A stretch of DNA of 64,000 bases from Geomicrobium sp. JCM 19039 (GCF_000698145.1 NZ_BAXB01000001.1:310001-374000), one strand, 5' to 3'; numbered from the stretch's first letter, positions 9,161-19,060 are shown. The notes: a model not told the origin generated them from the letters alone. Translations and numbers: made by a program.

Positions 9161-9316
9161 TCACATCTTTTTACCCTTCGGCCAACGTTTTCCGTGTTGT
9201 CCGCAATTCTTGCAGTGACGAACAACGATCGGCAACGAAGTTGTTGAAGTGAGATGAACATCAACAGACAATAGGTGGGCGTTTGCCTGTAAAGACCGAT
9301 CTCGGTCATCGGATTC
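9161..9316 (-). pseudogene. CxxCG coding fossil within the mobile element
   Basis: Read on the minus strand, 52 codons end at TGA 9161-9163 and encode ANAHLLSVDVHLTS, then IVVRHCKNCGQHGKRW and GKKM. The element at 49270-49416 encodes the same protein pattern with many silent or conservative changes and a three-residue gap. There is no start codon or ribosome site. It may be the zinc-ribbon-like tail of a lost transposase or captured gene. Confidence 0.5.
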
Positions 9317-9555
9317 AGTGAATTTCTTTTGTTTAACTTATATAGCATTTTAGAAAAGGATAATCTCTGCGTGCTTACTTTTTTTGGTATTTCAATTCTC
9401 AGTGATTGCTATTTAGACTGTTCGCGAGTTAATCAATGGTAGCCAGTGGTATCGAGAGGGGATACTATCGTAACCTTCAAATTTTCGTACTCTTCATCTA
9501 GGTTATCAATGAATAGCGAATGAATTATATCCTCAAGTTTGGAGTTGATAGAGAG

Positions 9556-10827
9556 ATGATGAAGGGAATTTACGACCATGTTGACGATGAGCAGCTGAAA
9601 AAGTACGCAACGCTTGCTGTCCGGGCAGGTGTGAATGTGCAAAAGAACCAATTGGTCATCATTCATAGTGACATCAAAGATGCAACGTTTGCTCGTCTAA
9701 TTCAAACAGAGGCTTATGATGCTGAGGCTTCACATGTGGTTATAAACTGGTCAGATGAACAGGCAACTAAACTTTTTTTTTAAGAATGCAGCGGACGTTC
9801 ATATCGATTGCATACCTGAGTGGGAGAAGGCACGTTTTAAGGAGTGGGATGATGCAGGTGCTGCCCATATCCGGATTATTTCTGAAAACTTAGATGTTTT
9901 TAAAGAAGTGCCCGCAGAGCGGATGAGCCGTTTCCAGAAGGCGTTTCGGACTAAGTTGAAGGATCATTACGAAAAAACTAGATCTCACCAGTTACGTTGG
10001 TGTCTTCTAGCTGTCCCATCATTTGCTTGGGCAACTCAAGTATTTCCCGATTTAGAACAAGAAGAAGCGATACAAACGTTGTGGCAACTCATCTTACGAG
10101 GTGCCCGGGCGGATGGGATAAATCCTATTATAGACTGGACAAATCATGACAGAGTCTTGGCGTCCCGAAAGAAGTATCTAAATGACAGCCAGTTTGAATC
10201 CTTACATTTTACGAATAGTCTAGGAACTGATTTAATCGTCGGTCTGCCTAACAATCATATCTATATCGGTGGAGGGGTTAAAGATTCAGAGGGAATTACG
10301 TTCTTTCCAAACATCCCAACAGAAGAAATATTTACAGCTCCCCACAAAAATAAGGTGAGTGGAAAACTCGTAGCGACTAAACCACTGATTTATGAGGGAA
10401 GTGTTATCAATGATTTCTATTTAATCTTTGAAGATGGGCGGATCACTAACTACCATGCCTCAATTGGGCAAAAGGCGTTACAAAGGCTAATTGAAACGGA
10501 CGAAGGTTCACATTATTTAGGCGAAATTGCTTTAGTTTCTAACCATACTCCTCTTGCTCAGACGGACACGCTCTTTTACAACACTTTGTTTGACGAGAAT
10601 ACGGCGTGCCACATTGGAATTGGAAACGCTTCTCCATCCAACCTCGAAAATGGCAGGAGACGGTCAGTGAAAGAGTTAGAGGAAGCAGGCTCAATCGTTC
10701 CCTCCTATTAGTGAATGTGACCTTTGGTTCTAATGATATGAAAGTAATCGGAATGAAAGAAAACCGAGGTAGGGTGTTGTTAATGAAAGATGGTGACGTT
10801 CAATTCCAAGTTGGCGACTCTTCATAG
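9556..10827 (+). pseudogene. M29 family aminopeptidase (AmpS/PepS-like), broken
   Basis: The sequence is recognisable as a thermophilic-type metalloaminopeptidase: KKYATLAVRAGVNVQKNQ at the start, NIPTEEIFTAP, YLGEIALVS and NTLFDENTACHIGIGNA. These contain the expected Glu, Glu and His metal ligands. The frame breaks at a run of nine T (9773-9781), again near 10650 and near 10705. In the last part, the family's HVDF metal-binding segment is replaced by LVNV, so two ligands are lost even if the frame is repaired. A 140-bp piece of a second copy lies at 11892. This appears to be a true pseudogene. Confidence 0.82.
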
Positions 10828-11168
10828 CAAAGAAGTTTCGATGATAACACTATTTAGATAAGAATTTAGTCACTTAAATGCCACGGAAGTTAAATAACCT
10901 ACTGAAACATAAATGAGTATAATGTGAAACGAATAAACAAAATATCACAGGTTTGTTGGTCATTGAAGGTATGACCGTAGAAGAAATCAGTTTTGATCAC
11001 TTTAGACGTTGGTTCTGACACGGTATTGTCATAACGTGTTCCCTAGTCGTTAATCACAACCCTTACGATCGCAACCATTCAATGTGCCTGGCGAAGCGGA
11101 ATGTTCGTGAAAAACGTTATCTTTCTATTGTGGTCTTTATTTCTCTCCTGCTCAAAAAAACGTTGATG
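10828..11168. other. Gene-free stretch
   Basis: No gene, repeat or convincing regulatory site was recognised. Short open segments exist around 10970-11160, but they have stops and no ribosome binding site. Confidence 0.5.
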
Positions 11169-11591
11169 TTATTTGTTTGGATAGAGATTCTGATACGTTT
11201 CTACTGTATGTTCTATTAATTCCTTTAACACCCTTGTATCAATATCAGCTAATTTATTTACGTAAACACAAGCCTTACTTTTCGAGTGCTTGCCGAATCT
11301 TTCTAACATCTTCTCTCTTTTTTCACTTTCATAGGCTAAATAAAGACTAATCTTGGCTTTTCTTGGAGAAAAACCTACTAGAGGTGCATCTCCTTCATGT
11401 CCGGATGCATACTTGTAGTGATAGCTGCCAAAGCCGATAATACTAGGACCCCACATTTTTGCGTCGTAACCCGTCACCTCTTCAAAGAGTTCCAATAACT
11501 GATAGGCATCTGCTTTCTTCTTCTCGCTCTCTACACTTTCAATAAATTCCTTTACACTATAGTCGTTTTCCTTCATCTTCGGTTCATACAT
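11169..11591 (-). CDS. DUF1801 (YdhG-like) domain protein
   Basis: The 140-residue protein has the DUF1801 pattern: KKKADAYQLLELFEEVTGYDAKMWGPSIIGFG-type start, then YHYKYASG, GFSPRKAKISLYL and FGKHSKSKACVYVNKLADID. ATG 11591 is preferred over GTG 11597 because AGGAG lies nine bases upstream of it. The family is small and cytosolic, related to iron chaperone/YdeI-type folds, with no firmly known reaction. It stands alone between decayed genes and is itself intact. Confidence 0.82.
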   Translation of the reverse strand: MYEPKMKENDYSVKEFIESVESEKKKADAYQLLELFEEVTGYDAKMWGPSIIGFGSYHYKYASGHEGDAPLVGFSPRKAKISLYLAYESEKREKMLERFGKHSKSKACVYVNKLADIDTRVLKELIEHTVETYQNLYPNK

Positions 11592-11891
11592 ACACACACT
11601 CTCCTACGCCTCAAAGGAATTTTTTACATTGCCGGTCAAGCACAAGCACCGTTTTTCCAAATGATCACTTGTGACTTATTTCTGTAATCTTACCTTTTTT
11701 TATCAAACGGTTCAAATTCATCTGTACTTTAAGAGATGAAACTTCTGAGAGCTGTGTACTGATAGTATGGTTGTAAGAATATCAAGGCATTGAATTAAAA
11801 TCATTTCAATGATAGTTAGCAAAAGAAGATGTAGAAAGAGGCATTGCAAGAATTGTCCGCAATCCAGCAGAGGTGGTTGGTGAGAAGGATC

Positions 11892-12030
11892 GGTGAAAGC
11901 TTGGAGGAAGAAGAGCTCAACTAGTCCTAGCTTTTAGTCAATGTGACCTTTAGTTCTGAAGTAACCGGAATAAAAGAAAACGGAGATGGAGTGTTTTTAA
12001 TGTAAGATGGTGACGTTCAATTCTAAGCTC
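11892..12030 (+). pseudogene. 3' fragment of a second M29 aminopeptidase copy
   Basis: This stretch aligns with 10665-10820: GTGAAAG..TGGAGGAAG, AGTCAATGTGACCTTTAG, GGAATAAAAGAAAACGGAGATGG and AAGATGGTGACGTTCAATT. It shares the VNVTF replacement of the metal-ligand segment and has further stops. It is a duplicated and more decayed end of the preceding pseudogene. Confidence 0.75.
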
Positions 12031-12112
12031 AGTACGCTTTTTTAAAACGAATGGATCAGAGTTGTTTTTCCAAAGAAGACTTCCTGTTGTAGATATTTGA
12101 AGTGACTAGTTT

Positions 12113-12555
12113 TTAGAGACAGTAGGCGCTATACTACACGGGTTTGAATTATCATTCGAATTGATTTCAGCTTTTGGAGTGCAAAATATTTTCCTCTTTA
12201 ATACACGGGTGTCCCATAAGAAATTGTGTAATGCGATGCCATCGGTTATAGTGGCCTCATTATGTGATACGGATTTAATTATCTTTGCAGTTTTAGGGAT
12301 ATGCGTTATCGTCATGACTGCATTTGCTGTTTCAACCATATTCTGTAGGTGGCGTTCTGTTTCTTATTTGCGTTGGATGGTCCATATAGCCAAGTCATCC
12401 AGGAAAGGTAAGTAAACAACATGGGGTTATAAATGAGAAACAATTGATATTTGCTATATCAGTTGCGTTTTTAAATCTTCATGCAGTTCTTGATACCGTA
12501 GGAATTAGTTGAGCAAATCCCTTAAGGTACTCAAGCAGTTCCGAGATAGTCGGTT
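12113..12555 (+). pseudogene. LysE/ArgO-type amino-acid exporter, broken
   Basis: Fragments in several frames spell out the family: AILHGFELSFELISAFGVQN, IFLFNTRVSHKKLCNAMPSV, ASLCDTDLIIFAVLGICVIV (12118 to about 12345), then VGGVLFLICVGWSI in a second frame ending in a stop near 12400. A further piece follows, QLIFAISVAFLNLHAVLDTVGIS, at about 12440-12510. Intact members have about 200 residues and six membrane segments, and export lysine or arginine. Several frameshifts plus stops and the lack of a start make this a genuine pseudogene. Confidence 0.72.
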
Positions 12556-12653
12556 CCACGCTAGATTCTATAAGGACCGCTCCAATATCAAGTAGCGTGC
12601 TCGCAAAAGAAGGTTATGAACCAAGTGTTTACTACAATGTAGGTGGGGATGTT

Positions 12654-12866
12654 ATGCGAGGCAAGGTCATAGGCATATTTCTTTTCTTGCCGTTCGTCTA
12701 TCTTCAGCATCAAATCGTAGAGAGGGCATATTGGTTGGGCATTGTTCCTGATGCCATCGTGACGGATGTGATTATCCTTTTTATTGTGTATCCAATGATC
12801 ATTGGAATATCGATATTTTTAGCGATGGACGTCGTGAGCTTTATGGATTCTCGCCGTAGTGTTTGA
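12654..12866 (+). CDS. Small two-segment membrane protein, unknown
   Basis: A 70-residue frame begins at ATG 12654, with AGGTGGGG seven bases upstream. It contains two hydrophobic stretches (KVIGIFLFLPFVYL and VIILFIVYPMIIGISIFLAM) joined by a short charged loop with ERAYWLG. I do not recognise a family. It follows the LysE pseudogene, so it may be a survivor of the same locus or a chance frame. Confidence 0.45.
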   Translation: MRGKVIGIFLFLPFVYLQHQIVERAYWLGIVPDAIVTDVIILFIVYPMIIGISIFLAMDVVSFMDSRRSV

Positions 12867-13093
12867 AAATGATTAAGATATGTTCACCCACTCCAAATTT
12901 ATTTTAGTTACCTATCCGTGTGGCAAAGTGCACGCTTTCGACATGCATGTGAACATAATCGACATGAGAGTGCACCCATTCGACACCACCTCCTCGACTA
13001 AATTTAAAAATCTCCCGCACCATTCAATTTATATAGCTAAGGAGATCGTGTACACTTGAATCAGTATTTCATTGAAGGAGAGGGGGATTTGTG

Positions 13094-13603
13094 ATGCGCA
13101 TTCAACGAGCAACGATCGACAACGTGCCGGGAATTATTCGTGTGTGCACGAAAGGGTACTGGGCGACGTACAGAGGGCTTGTGTCCGATGAATACATTGA
13201 ACGAATTTGTACTGAATTTTACAACGAACAACGAGTTACAAATGAAGTGATGTTTACCGACGAACATTGGGGCGGCTACTTTGTTGCTCTAGAGGACGGA
13301 TAAGTGATCGGAGCAGGTGGCGGCGGGATGCAGTCGGACGGTCGTTCTGAGGTGTACGTGCTTTACTTGGATCCAAACAGAAGAAATGAAGGTATTGGCT
13401 CAAAAATCCTTGCCGAAATAACAACGCAACAACTGAATCTAGGTGCCACTGAGCAGTGGGTAAGTGTACAAGAGGGGAATCAAAAGGGCATTCCCTTTTA
13501 TGAAGCAAAAGGGTTTCATTATCAGTTTCAGGAGTTGGGGTACGCCAACTCCACTCACGAGAATTATATAAACTTAAAATTTAAAAGAACGATTGTTAAC
13601 TAA
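13094..13603 (+). pseudogene. GNAT acetyltransferase with internal stop
   Basis: One continuous frame of 169 codons is interrupted by TAA at 13301-13303, where a Lys (as in EDGKVIGAG) would be expected. The first part has the GNAT start MRIQRATIDNVPGIIRVC and the second the acetyl-CoA-binding loop LDPNRRNEGIGSKIL, then GIPFYEAKGF. GAAGGAGAGGGGG precedes ATG 13094. A GTG directly after the stop could allow re-initiation, but the split passes through the central sheet. It is probably inactive unless the stop is a base-call error. Confidence 0.75.
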
Positions 13604-13708
13604 CTTATTGATTGTGAGAGTTTTCTGCTGTATCTTATGATAATAATTCTTAAAAGATTTTGCATAGAACTATTCACATACAAGTTAGCACAATAAACTA
13701 ATGGAAAT

Positions 13709-14704
13709 TTACTGTTCTACACTTAAGTCACGAATCATGTGAAGTGTCTCTGAAACAATGATATCCGGATTATCAAACATGACGCTGTGGCTACTGTCTT
13801 CAGCAATAATATGGCGATCTGCATTCATAGACAGCTGATGTTTGAGCCACTCTTGTTGTAGTAATTGTTCATATTGTTGTGAGAACCCTAATTCTTCCGC
13901 ATTCATTTGTTGGTTATCAGGAATAATCACTGTAATTGGAATGTTATTGGGTAAGGGTTCAAGTTCGCTTTCAAGACGCTGTATATTGTTCACTTCTTCA
14001 GTTATGGTATCAAAAAAATATTTATCCCATAACACATCTTTGTAAAGCTGCTTATCAAATTCTTCTGGTAAGTGATTTAAGCTCATACTACTGTTCAAGA
14101 ATCGAATGAATCCAATTTGTGCAAGAAAACTATTTAATTTTTGCGTTTCAGCAGCAAGCATTTTGAGCGAATATTCTGGATTCTCCTTAGAGAAATATTC
14201 ATTTCGAGTATCGATTAAGACGAGACCCGCAACATCTTCAGGATATTCCTCTAAATACATACGAGCGTATACTCCGCCAGCTGAATGTGCCACAAGTATA
14301 ATAGGTGTTTTAATATCAAGTTTATTAAGAAGTTTACGCAAATCTGATGTTTGTTGTTCGGCACTTTGGAATTCTGCTATTGGTGAACTCCACCCATAGC
14401 CTGCGCGATCATATGTGACAACTTGGGTGTACGCAGATAGTCGCTGTTGCACGATTTGCCAATCTTTTGACCAGCTTCCAATACCAGCTTCGATAACAAT
14501 TGTTGGCTCTTTTCCAGTGTCTTTACCTAATACATTCGCATGGATTGTGCTGTTTTTAAGGTCATATTGTTTGCCTGGAGGTGGATAATATTGAGCGATG
14601 TTTTGATAGGTGTGAATTTCATAATATGTACCGAGTAAAAAGATAAAGGCAATCACAGCAAATGATATCCAGATTAAACGCATCAATTTCTGAAGGTAAT
14701 TCAT
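13709..14704 (-). CDS. Membrane-anchored alpha/beta hydrolase
   Basis: The 331-residue protein has an N-terminal membrane segment (WISFAVIAFIFLLGTYYEI) and a hydrolase domain: EAGIGSWSKDW oxyanion region, YDRAGYGWS, nucleophile elbow VAHSAGGVYAR, and catalytic His in EDSSHSVMFD. AGGGAGA precedes ATG 14704. The active site probably faces outward behind the anchor. The substrate is unknown. A 7-4-7 palindrome lies 55-70 bases upstream and may be an operator. Confidence 0.85.
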   Translation of the reverse strand: MNYLQKLMRLIWISFAVIAFIFLLGTYYEIHTYQNIAQYYPPPGKQYDLKNSTIHANVLGKDTGKEPTIVIEAGIGSWSKDWQIVQQRLSAYTQVVTYDRAGYGWSSPIAEFQSAEQQTSDLRKLLNKLDIKTPIILVAHSAGGVYARMYLEEYPEDVAGLVLIDTRNEYFSKENPEYSLKMLAAETQKLNSFLAQIGFIRFLNSSMSLNHLPEEFDKQLYKDVLWDKYFFDTITEEVNNIQRLESELEPLPNNIPITVIIPDNQQMNAEELGFSQQYEQLLQQEWLKHQLSMNADRHIIAEDSSHSVMFDNPDIIVSETLHMIRDLSVEQ

Positions 14705-14757
14705 ATAAAAGTCTCCCTTCTAATGTGTACGGGCATTGAATCATCATGACAACTTGC

Positions 14758-14775
14758 TTACTTAGACATAAGTAA
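14758..14775. promoter_or_regulatory. Palindromic operator candidate upstream of hydrolase
   Basis: TTACTTA-gaca-TAAGTAA is a perfect inverted repeat. A further ACTTACTTA half-site occurs at 14788-14796. This is typical of TetR or MarR targets, but the regulator is not in the window. Confidence 0.5.
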
Positions 14776-14924
14776 GTTTTCACTATACTTACTTAATTAG
14801 AAAATTATCTAATTAATTAACTTATATCATGACCATTTTTATTCGTCAAGAAAATAAAAAAGTAAACCGCTTGTATGTAAAATGCTTAATGCACCTTAGG
14901 AATCTCGAATAACCGATGCATTTT

Positions 14925-15140
14925 CTACCCAGAAATTACTTTGATCTCACGGAGTACTTCGTTTAAAGTATTATGATTGTCTTCTCGCCAAACCCCACAA
15001 GCTCGGCATTCTGCAATTATAGAGTCATGTCCAATAGGTCGTTGGTACGATAGATAGGGAAGTTTCATTAATTCTTGGTCAATTGTTTGTGTCTGCTCGT
15101 TTCGAGTTTCTATCAGACATGATCTATCGGGTATGTACAA
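14925..15140 (-). CDS. Hypothetical short protein
   Basis: A 71-residue frame (TTG start) containing IIAECRACGVW and NTLNEVLREIKVISG. I see no clear ribosome binding site and recognise no family. It may be a fragment of a longer gene. Confidence 0.25.
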   Translation of the reverse strand: MYIPDRSCLIETRNEQTQTIDQELMKLPYLSYQRPIGHDSIIAECRACGVWREDNHNTLNEVLREIKVISG

Positions 15141-15329
15141 GAGTTAAAAACGACTCATTCACCAGCTGTAATTGAATGACGGTATTTTTCTGTGCTGTTG
15201 ATTCACTGGAACCAAATTCTTGTTGTTCTACACGCGCTAATCTGTACTTCGTAACAAATAGATAACTGTCGAATTAAGGGTAAACGGCTATCTAAAACGG
15301 TTGTATCGTTTTTGGTAGTTACAAAACAT

Positions 15330-15620
15330 CTATTTGTTTTTAGGTGGTTTCCAGTTTGGTCTTGTACAAAATTTGACTTTGAAATGGCTCGCTCTCTGTA
15401 GCTGATTTACCGTGAACTTTTCGTTATTGCTTTTGAATTTTAAATGCGCTGGGTCGGTCCTGAGGGATCGTGTCGTCCCGACAACCACTTGTTCATTTTC
15501 ACTATCAAGTGGAATTAATTTAATGTTGTTTAGTAATACTCCTCTAATAAAGACGAAGTGTTCGCTGCCTGACTTCCGAAACACTGACATAGGAAGTTTA
15601 GGAATATCTTGAGTTTTCAC
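15330..15620 (-). CDS. Hypothetical protein, 96 residues
   Basis: This frame from GTG 15620 has a balanced composition (SEHFVFIRGVLLNNIKLIPL, then FTVNQLQRASHFKVKFCTRP) that looks coding rather than random. I do not recognise the family. The ribosome binding site is poor, and it lies back to back with the TPP riboswitch transcript. Confidence 0.4.
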   Translation of the reverse strand: MKTQDIPKLPMSVFRKSGSEHFVFIRGVLLNNIKLIPLDSENEQVVVGTTRSLRTDPAHLKFKSNNEKFTVNQLQRASHFKVKFCTRPNWKPPKNK

Positions 15621-15660
15621 GCAAAAACCATTATGCTAAAAGAGAATTGAATACGAACGC

Positions 15661-15745
15661 GGGGGTCTCTAATGTGAGGCTGAGATTACAGCGCAAGCTG
15701 TTGACCGATTGAACCTGTTGGATCATGCCAGCGCAGGGAAGGTGT
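15661..15745 (+). ncRNA. TPP riboswitch (THI element)
   Basis: Conserved THI-box segments appear in order: GAGGCTGAGATTACA, then ACCGATTGAACCTGTTGG, ATCATGCCAGCGCAGGGA. These are the pyrimidine-sensor CUGAGA loop and the pyrophosphate-sensor GAACCUG...GCGxAGGGA of the known aptamer. A terminator follows at 15768, so TPP is expected to switch the downstream operon off. This ties the LuxE-LuxC-ABC-SDR genes to thiamine status. Confidence 0.93.
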
Positions 15746-15767
15746 TTGAATGGACGATAATGCATCT

Positions 15768-15799
15768 ACACTTTTGCCTGCGCAAAAGTGTATTTTTAT
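15768..15799 (+). terminator. Riboswitch expression-platform terminator
   Basis: ACACTTTTGC (15768-15777) and GCAAAAGTGT (15782-15791) form a perfect 10-bp stem with a CTGC loop, followed by ATTTTT. It lies between the TPP aptamer and the first start codon. An ATG at 15750 lies upstream of this stem and is therefore not the gene start. Confidence 0.9.
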
Positions 15800-15818
15800 G
15801 GAAAGAGAGGAATTTGAC

Positions 15819-16861
15819 GTGATAAAAACAGATGTTCTAAATTTTTTAGCGGGGAACGAAGAGAACGAAGACACGTTTAATGCCATCGCAATTTCACTGT
15901 TTTCGCATGCGTATGAACATAACAAACCGTATCGTTCTTATTGTAAGAAAAAAGGGGTCGTGGTTGCTCATGTGAACACGTGGCGCGATATTCCAGCGGT
16001 GTCCACCGATGCATTTAAAACCGCTGAACTTCGAACTGTGCCAAGCCAACAGTGTAATCGATCGTTTAAGACGAGCGGCACGACAAGTGAAGTACAGGGC
16101 GTTCATTATCATGAAGATTTGGAAGTTTATGACGTATCGGCTATAAAGAGCTTTCGGTCGTTTGTGGGATCAGAACGACGACCAACGGCGATTCTTTTTC
16201 CACATGAATCGAACATGATGCACTCTTCGTTGGCGCATTATTTATCGTTAATTCGCAAGGAATACGGAACGTGGGATTCTGACCACTTTATCACTGAAGA
16301 AGGGTATGAACACGAGCGCTTTCTTTCATGGCTGCACGCGCACCGTGATCAGCGACGTACATTTTAGGGGCAAGTTATAGTTACTTATCCGTCTTTGAGA
16401 AGGCCAGTCAAGGGTCTTTACCTATTCACCCAAACAGTATTGTTTTTGATACAGGGGGGCTGAAATACGCGGCAGGAACGATGACAATGGATCATTTCTA
16501 CAAACAGCTCTACCGAACGCTCCCAGTATTGCCTGAAAACCGTATGAACATGTACGGCATGACCGAGCTTTCCACGCAATACTACTCTGTCGTTGATAAT
16601 GAATCACCAATTAAAGTGCCGCCATTCTGGCTTCGCTTCAAAATTATTGATCCACTCTCTGGCGAAGAAGTACAGGAAGGTGAAGCCGGTGTGCTCGTAC
16701 ATGTGGATGTGGCGAATGTGACGAGTGTACCAGCCATCGTGACGAAAGATGTCGCCGTTCAACGAGGAGAAGGGTTTGAGCTAATCGGTAGGCAGGAACA
16801 AGCTGAGCCGACGGGTTGTTCATTATCCATGAAACAATACTTGGAGGGGAAGACGCAATGA
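15819..16861 (+). CDS. LuxE-like acyl-protein synthetase (frameshifted)
   Basis: GTG 15819 is chosen because AGAGAGGA lies seven bases upstream and the frame starts beyond the terminator. The sequence matches the LuxE/PaaK adenylating fold: KTSGTTSEVQGVHYHEDL (ATP loop), LFPHESNMMHSSLAHYL, and, in a second frame after about 16365, YILGASYSYLSVFEKA, NMYGMTELSTQYY and a KTQ end. One base is missing near 16362. LuxE activates a carboxylic acid as acyl-AMP and carries the acyl group to the LuxC reductase. The stop overlaps luxC by ATGA. The TPP-controlled context argues for a thiamine-related acid rather than a fatty acid. Confidence 0.82.
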
Positions 16862-18305
16862 GAGAAATTCACGTATCCGCCGGTTATATCCCTTCCATAC
16901 TTCAGGATACAGAAATTTCCTCAGACGTTTTGACTTTTACATCTGAAGATGTAAGTGTCCATGTCACGGTTCCCGCACCAACAGCTGAAGAACTTCGGAA
17001 CCTGAGTCTTGTCGTAAAAGAAGCGCAAGAGCAGGTTTTGTCTCTCCTGCATACAAACAGACTGATTGAAATTATTGATGAGGCCATGCTACGGCTGCTC
17101 GATCGAGGTCATCCCGTTAGAAAAGAGCTTGAACAGCTCCTGCCGGTCATTTCAGGGGACAGCACGGAGACCGTGCGTCATGCCTTACATGAGACATTTA
17201 AAATGTTTCGAAAACAAGAACTTACGCGCTTTTTGGCTTCCGCGTTTCGCGATTCTTCGGTTCTCGATGCGTTCACACCGAACATGTCCGGGGGCTTTGA
17301 AAAAGCAATCGGGCCTCGATTGACGACCCATGTTTGGGCGGGGAACGTGCCTGGTTTGCCATTATGGAGCTTCCTGTCAAATTTGCTTGTTAAAGGAGGG
17401 GCGATCGGAAAAATGGCAAGTGCTGAGCCCCTTTTTATCGGGAGCATTTGTCATGTGTTGGCAGACGTGGAGCCCAAGTTGTCGAATGCGTTTGCGGCGG
17501 TGTGGTGGTCTGGTGGAGATGAGCATCGTGAGCAGGTGTTGTTTAAAGAATCGGACGTGGTGATTGGGTACGGCAGCAATGAAACGATCGAGGCATTGCA
17601 GCAGCACGTGCCGGCTAGTGCCAAGTACATTCATTTTGGTCATAAGCTTAGCTTCAGCATCATTGCAAGCGAAGCACTAACGGGTGATCAAGCAGAGAAA
17701 AATGCTGCGCAAACCGCATGGGATGTGGTCTGTTTCGACCAACAAGGGTGTTATTCTCCTCAAGTGGTTTTTGTGGAAGCGGGCGGAAGGACACGAGCGA
17801 ATGAGTGGGCAGAGATGTTATTTCAACAGTTGGTAACGAAAGAAGCTCACAATCCGAGTAGGCCAATAAAAATGGAGGAAGCATTACGCGTGTCGGAATG
17901 GGGAGAGAGCTTAGCGTGGGACGAGGGGTGGCATCATTGGCGAAGCGCTGACGGGAAGACCTCCGTGGCCTACAGTGATGGTGGCAAACTTACACCGTCG
18001 CCGTTATATCGGAACATTCAAGTGGTGGCGTTTCACTCATTTGAGGAAGTGTTGACCGCTCTTGAGCCGTATCGGCGTATTTTGCAAACCGTAGGAATCT
18101 CCGCAAATCGAAATAAACTGTTTCGTTGGTCCGAGCAGCTCAGTCAACTCGGCGTGACGAGAATTACCGGAGTAGGTCACATGACCTCTCCACAAGCGGG
18201 ATGGCAGCCGGATGGCGCGCGCTGTTTCGTGAACTCGTGACGTACGCACAAGTGGAGCGCTTTGCCGAAGAGAATGCCGAGCTGTACAATCCGTACCGAG
18301 ACTGA
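16858..18305 (+). CDS. LuxC-like acyl reductase (C-terminus frameshifted)
   Basis: The start is ATG 16858, with GGAGGGG upstream and a 4-bp overlap with the preceding stop. The LuxC family (NADPH-dependent acyl-thioester reductase, aldehyde dehydrogenase fold) is recognised by HVWAGNVPGLPLWSF, SAEPLFIGSI and the catalytic cysteine in CFDQQGCYSPQ (Cys about 298). The reading frame given by the sequence stops at 18240. A missing base near 18208 hides the natural end ALFRELVTYAQVERF, which runs to 18305, ahead of AAAGGAG and the next start. It probably reduces the acyl group delivered by the LuxE-like protein to an aldehyde. Confidence 0.85.
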
Positions 18306-18317
18306 AAGGAGTAAAGC

Positions 18318-19060
18318 ATGGAGTTGGAGTTAGATAAGGTTTCACATACATATCCAGATGGAACGCAAGGTGCCAAAGGGGTAAATTGGACGATCGAAAA
18401 AGGAGCATGTCACTGCTGGATTGGCAGAAGCGGCAGTGGGAAGTCAACCTTGTTAAAGCTGGCATCCGGTCTATTGATGCCAAGTGAAGGGACGGTAAAG
18501 CGCAGAGGAGAACGAGTGACGGGTCCGGTGGAAAAGGCAGGCATGGTATTTCAAGAAGCAACGCTCTTGCCGTGGAAAACCGTGCTTCAGAATTTGTATT
18601 TGCCAATTCAGCTGCACCGAAGCGTGGAGGATTATGACAAACAACGAGCCAGTGACCTGCTTGATAGGCTGAACATTGCTGATACAGAACGCAAATACCC
18701 ACACATGTTGTCAGGGGGGCAACAGAGCCGTGTTGCGATTGCACGAGCACTCATGACGGAACCGTCGCTTCTCTTCTTTGATGAACCGTTCGCGTCGCTG
18801 GATCAAATGACGACAGAAGAGCTTCAGCACGAGCTTCTCTTGTTGCAACAAGAGAAGCAGTTGACGGTGCTATTCATCACCCATGATCTAATGGAAGCCA
18901 CGTATCTTGCAGATTGCATTGGGATCATTCATCAAGCAAAGTCGTCCATCACCTTGAACCGCCACTTCGTCAGCATCTACATGACCATCGCAGAGATTCA
19001 CGGGTGTTCTTAGATTTTTGTTCTCACGTAAGATCTTCTTTACAGGAACTGACTGTATGA
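18318..19060 (+). CDS. ABC transporter ATPase (ThiZ/SsuB-like), frameshifted near end
   Basis: It has Walker A (GRSGSGKST), signature LSGGQQSRVAIARAL, Walker B LLFFDEPFASLD and switch ITHD, in the layout of SsuB/TauB/ThiZ ATPases. The frame as given stops at 19013, but a missing G near 18936 (GIIHQ-GK-VVHHLEPPLRQ) hides a tail ending in TGA 19058-19060. That stop overlaps the permease start by ATGA. Restored length is about 247 residues, normal for the family. It would power uptake of the compound processed by the operon. Confidence 0.88.

Larger units (their letters stand above)
8711..9342 (+). mobile_element. TA-flanked non-autonomous element (632 bp)
   Basis: The boundaries are read directly. 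The sequence after lipoprotein copy A reads GATCTAGCATTTTAG at 1464-1478, while here the same flanks are separated by 632 bases plus a duplicated TA (8709-8710 and 9343-9344). The ends TATGGAATGAAC and, reversed, TATAAGTTAAAC are imperfect inverted repeats. TA duplication is typical of IS630/Tc1-mariner transposases, so mobilisation by such an enzyme is inferred. It carries two hairpin repeat units, a conserved long hairpin and a coding fossil. No transposase is encoded. Confidence 0.75.

Noticed and set aside
12106..12339. Minus-strand open frame of 77 codons
   Set aside because: The opposite strand carries clear LysE family motifs over the same bases.
15750..15818. Start of the LuxE-like gene at ATG 15750
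   Set aside because: It lies upstream of the riboswitch terminator stem, which it would translate through, and has no ribosome site. GTG 15819 has one.
15819..18305. Bioluminescence operon (luxCDABE)
   Set aside because: Only LuxC- and LuxE-like genes are present. There is no luciferase (luxAB) or acyl-transferase (luxD), and control is by a TPP riboswitch beside a ThiXYZ-type importer.
18037..18750. Minus-strand open frame of 237 codons
   Set aside because: It covers the end of the LuxC-like gene and the ATPase motifs on the plus strand. Its translation is low-complexity and has no family likeness.
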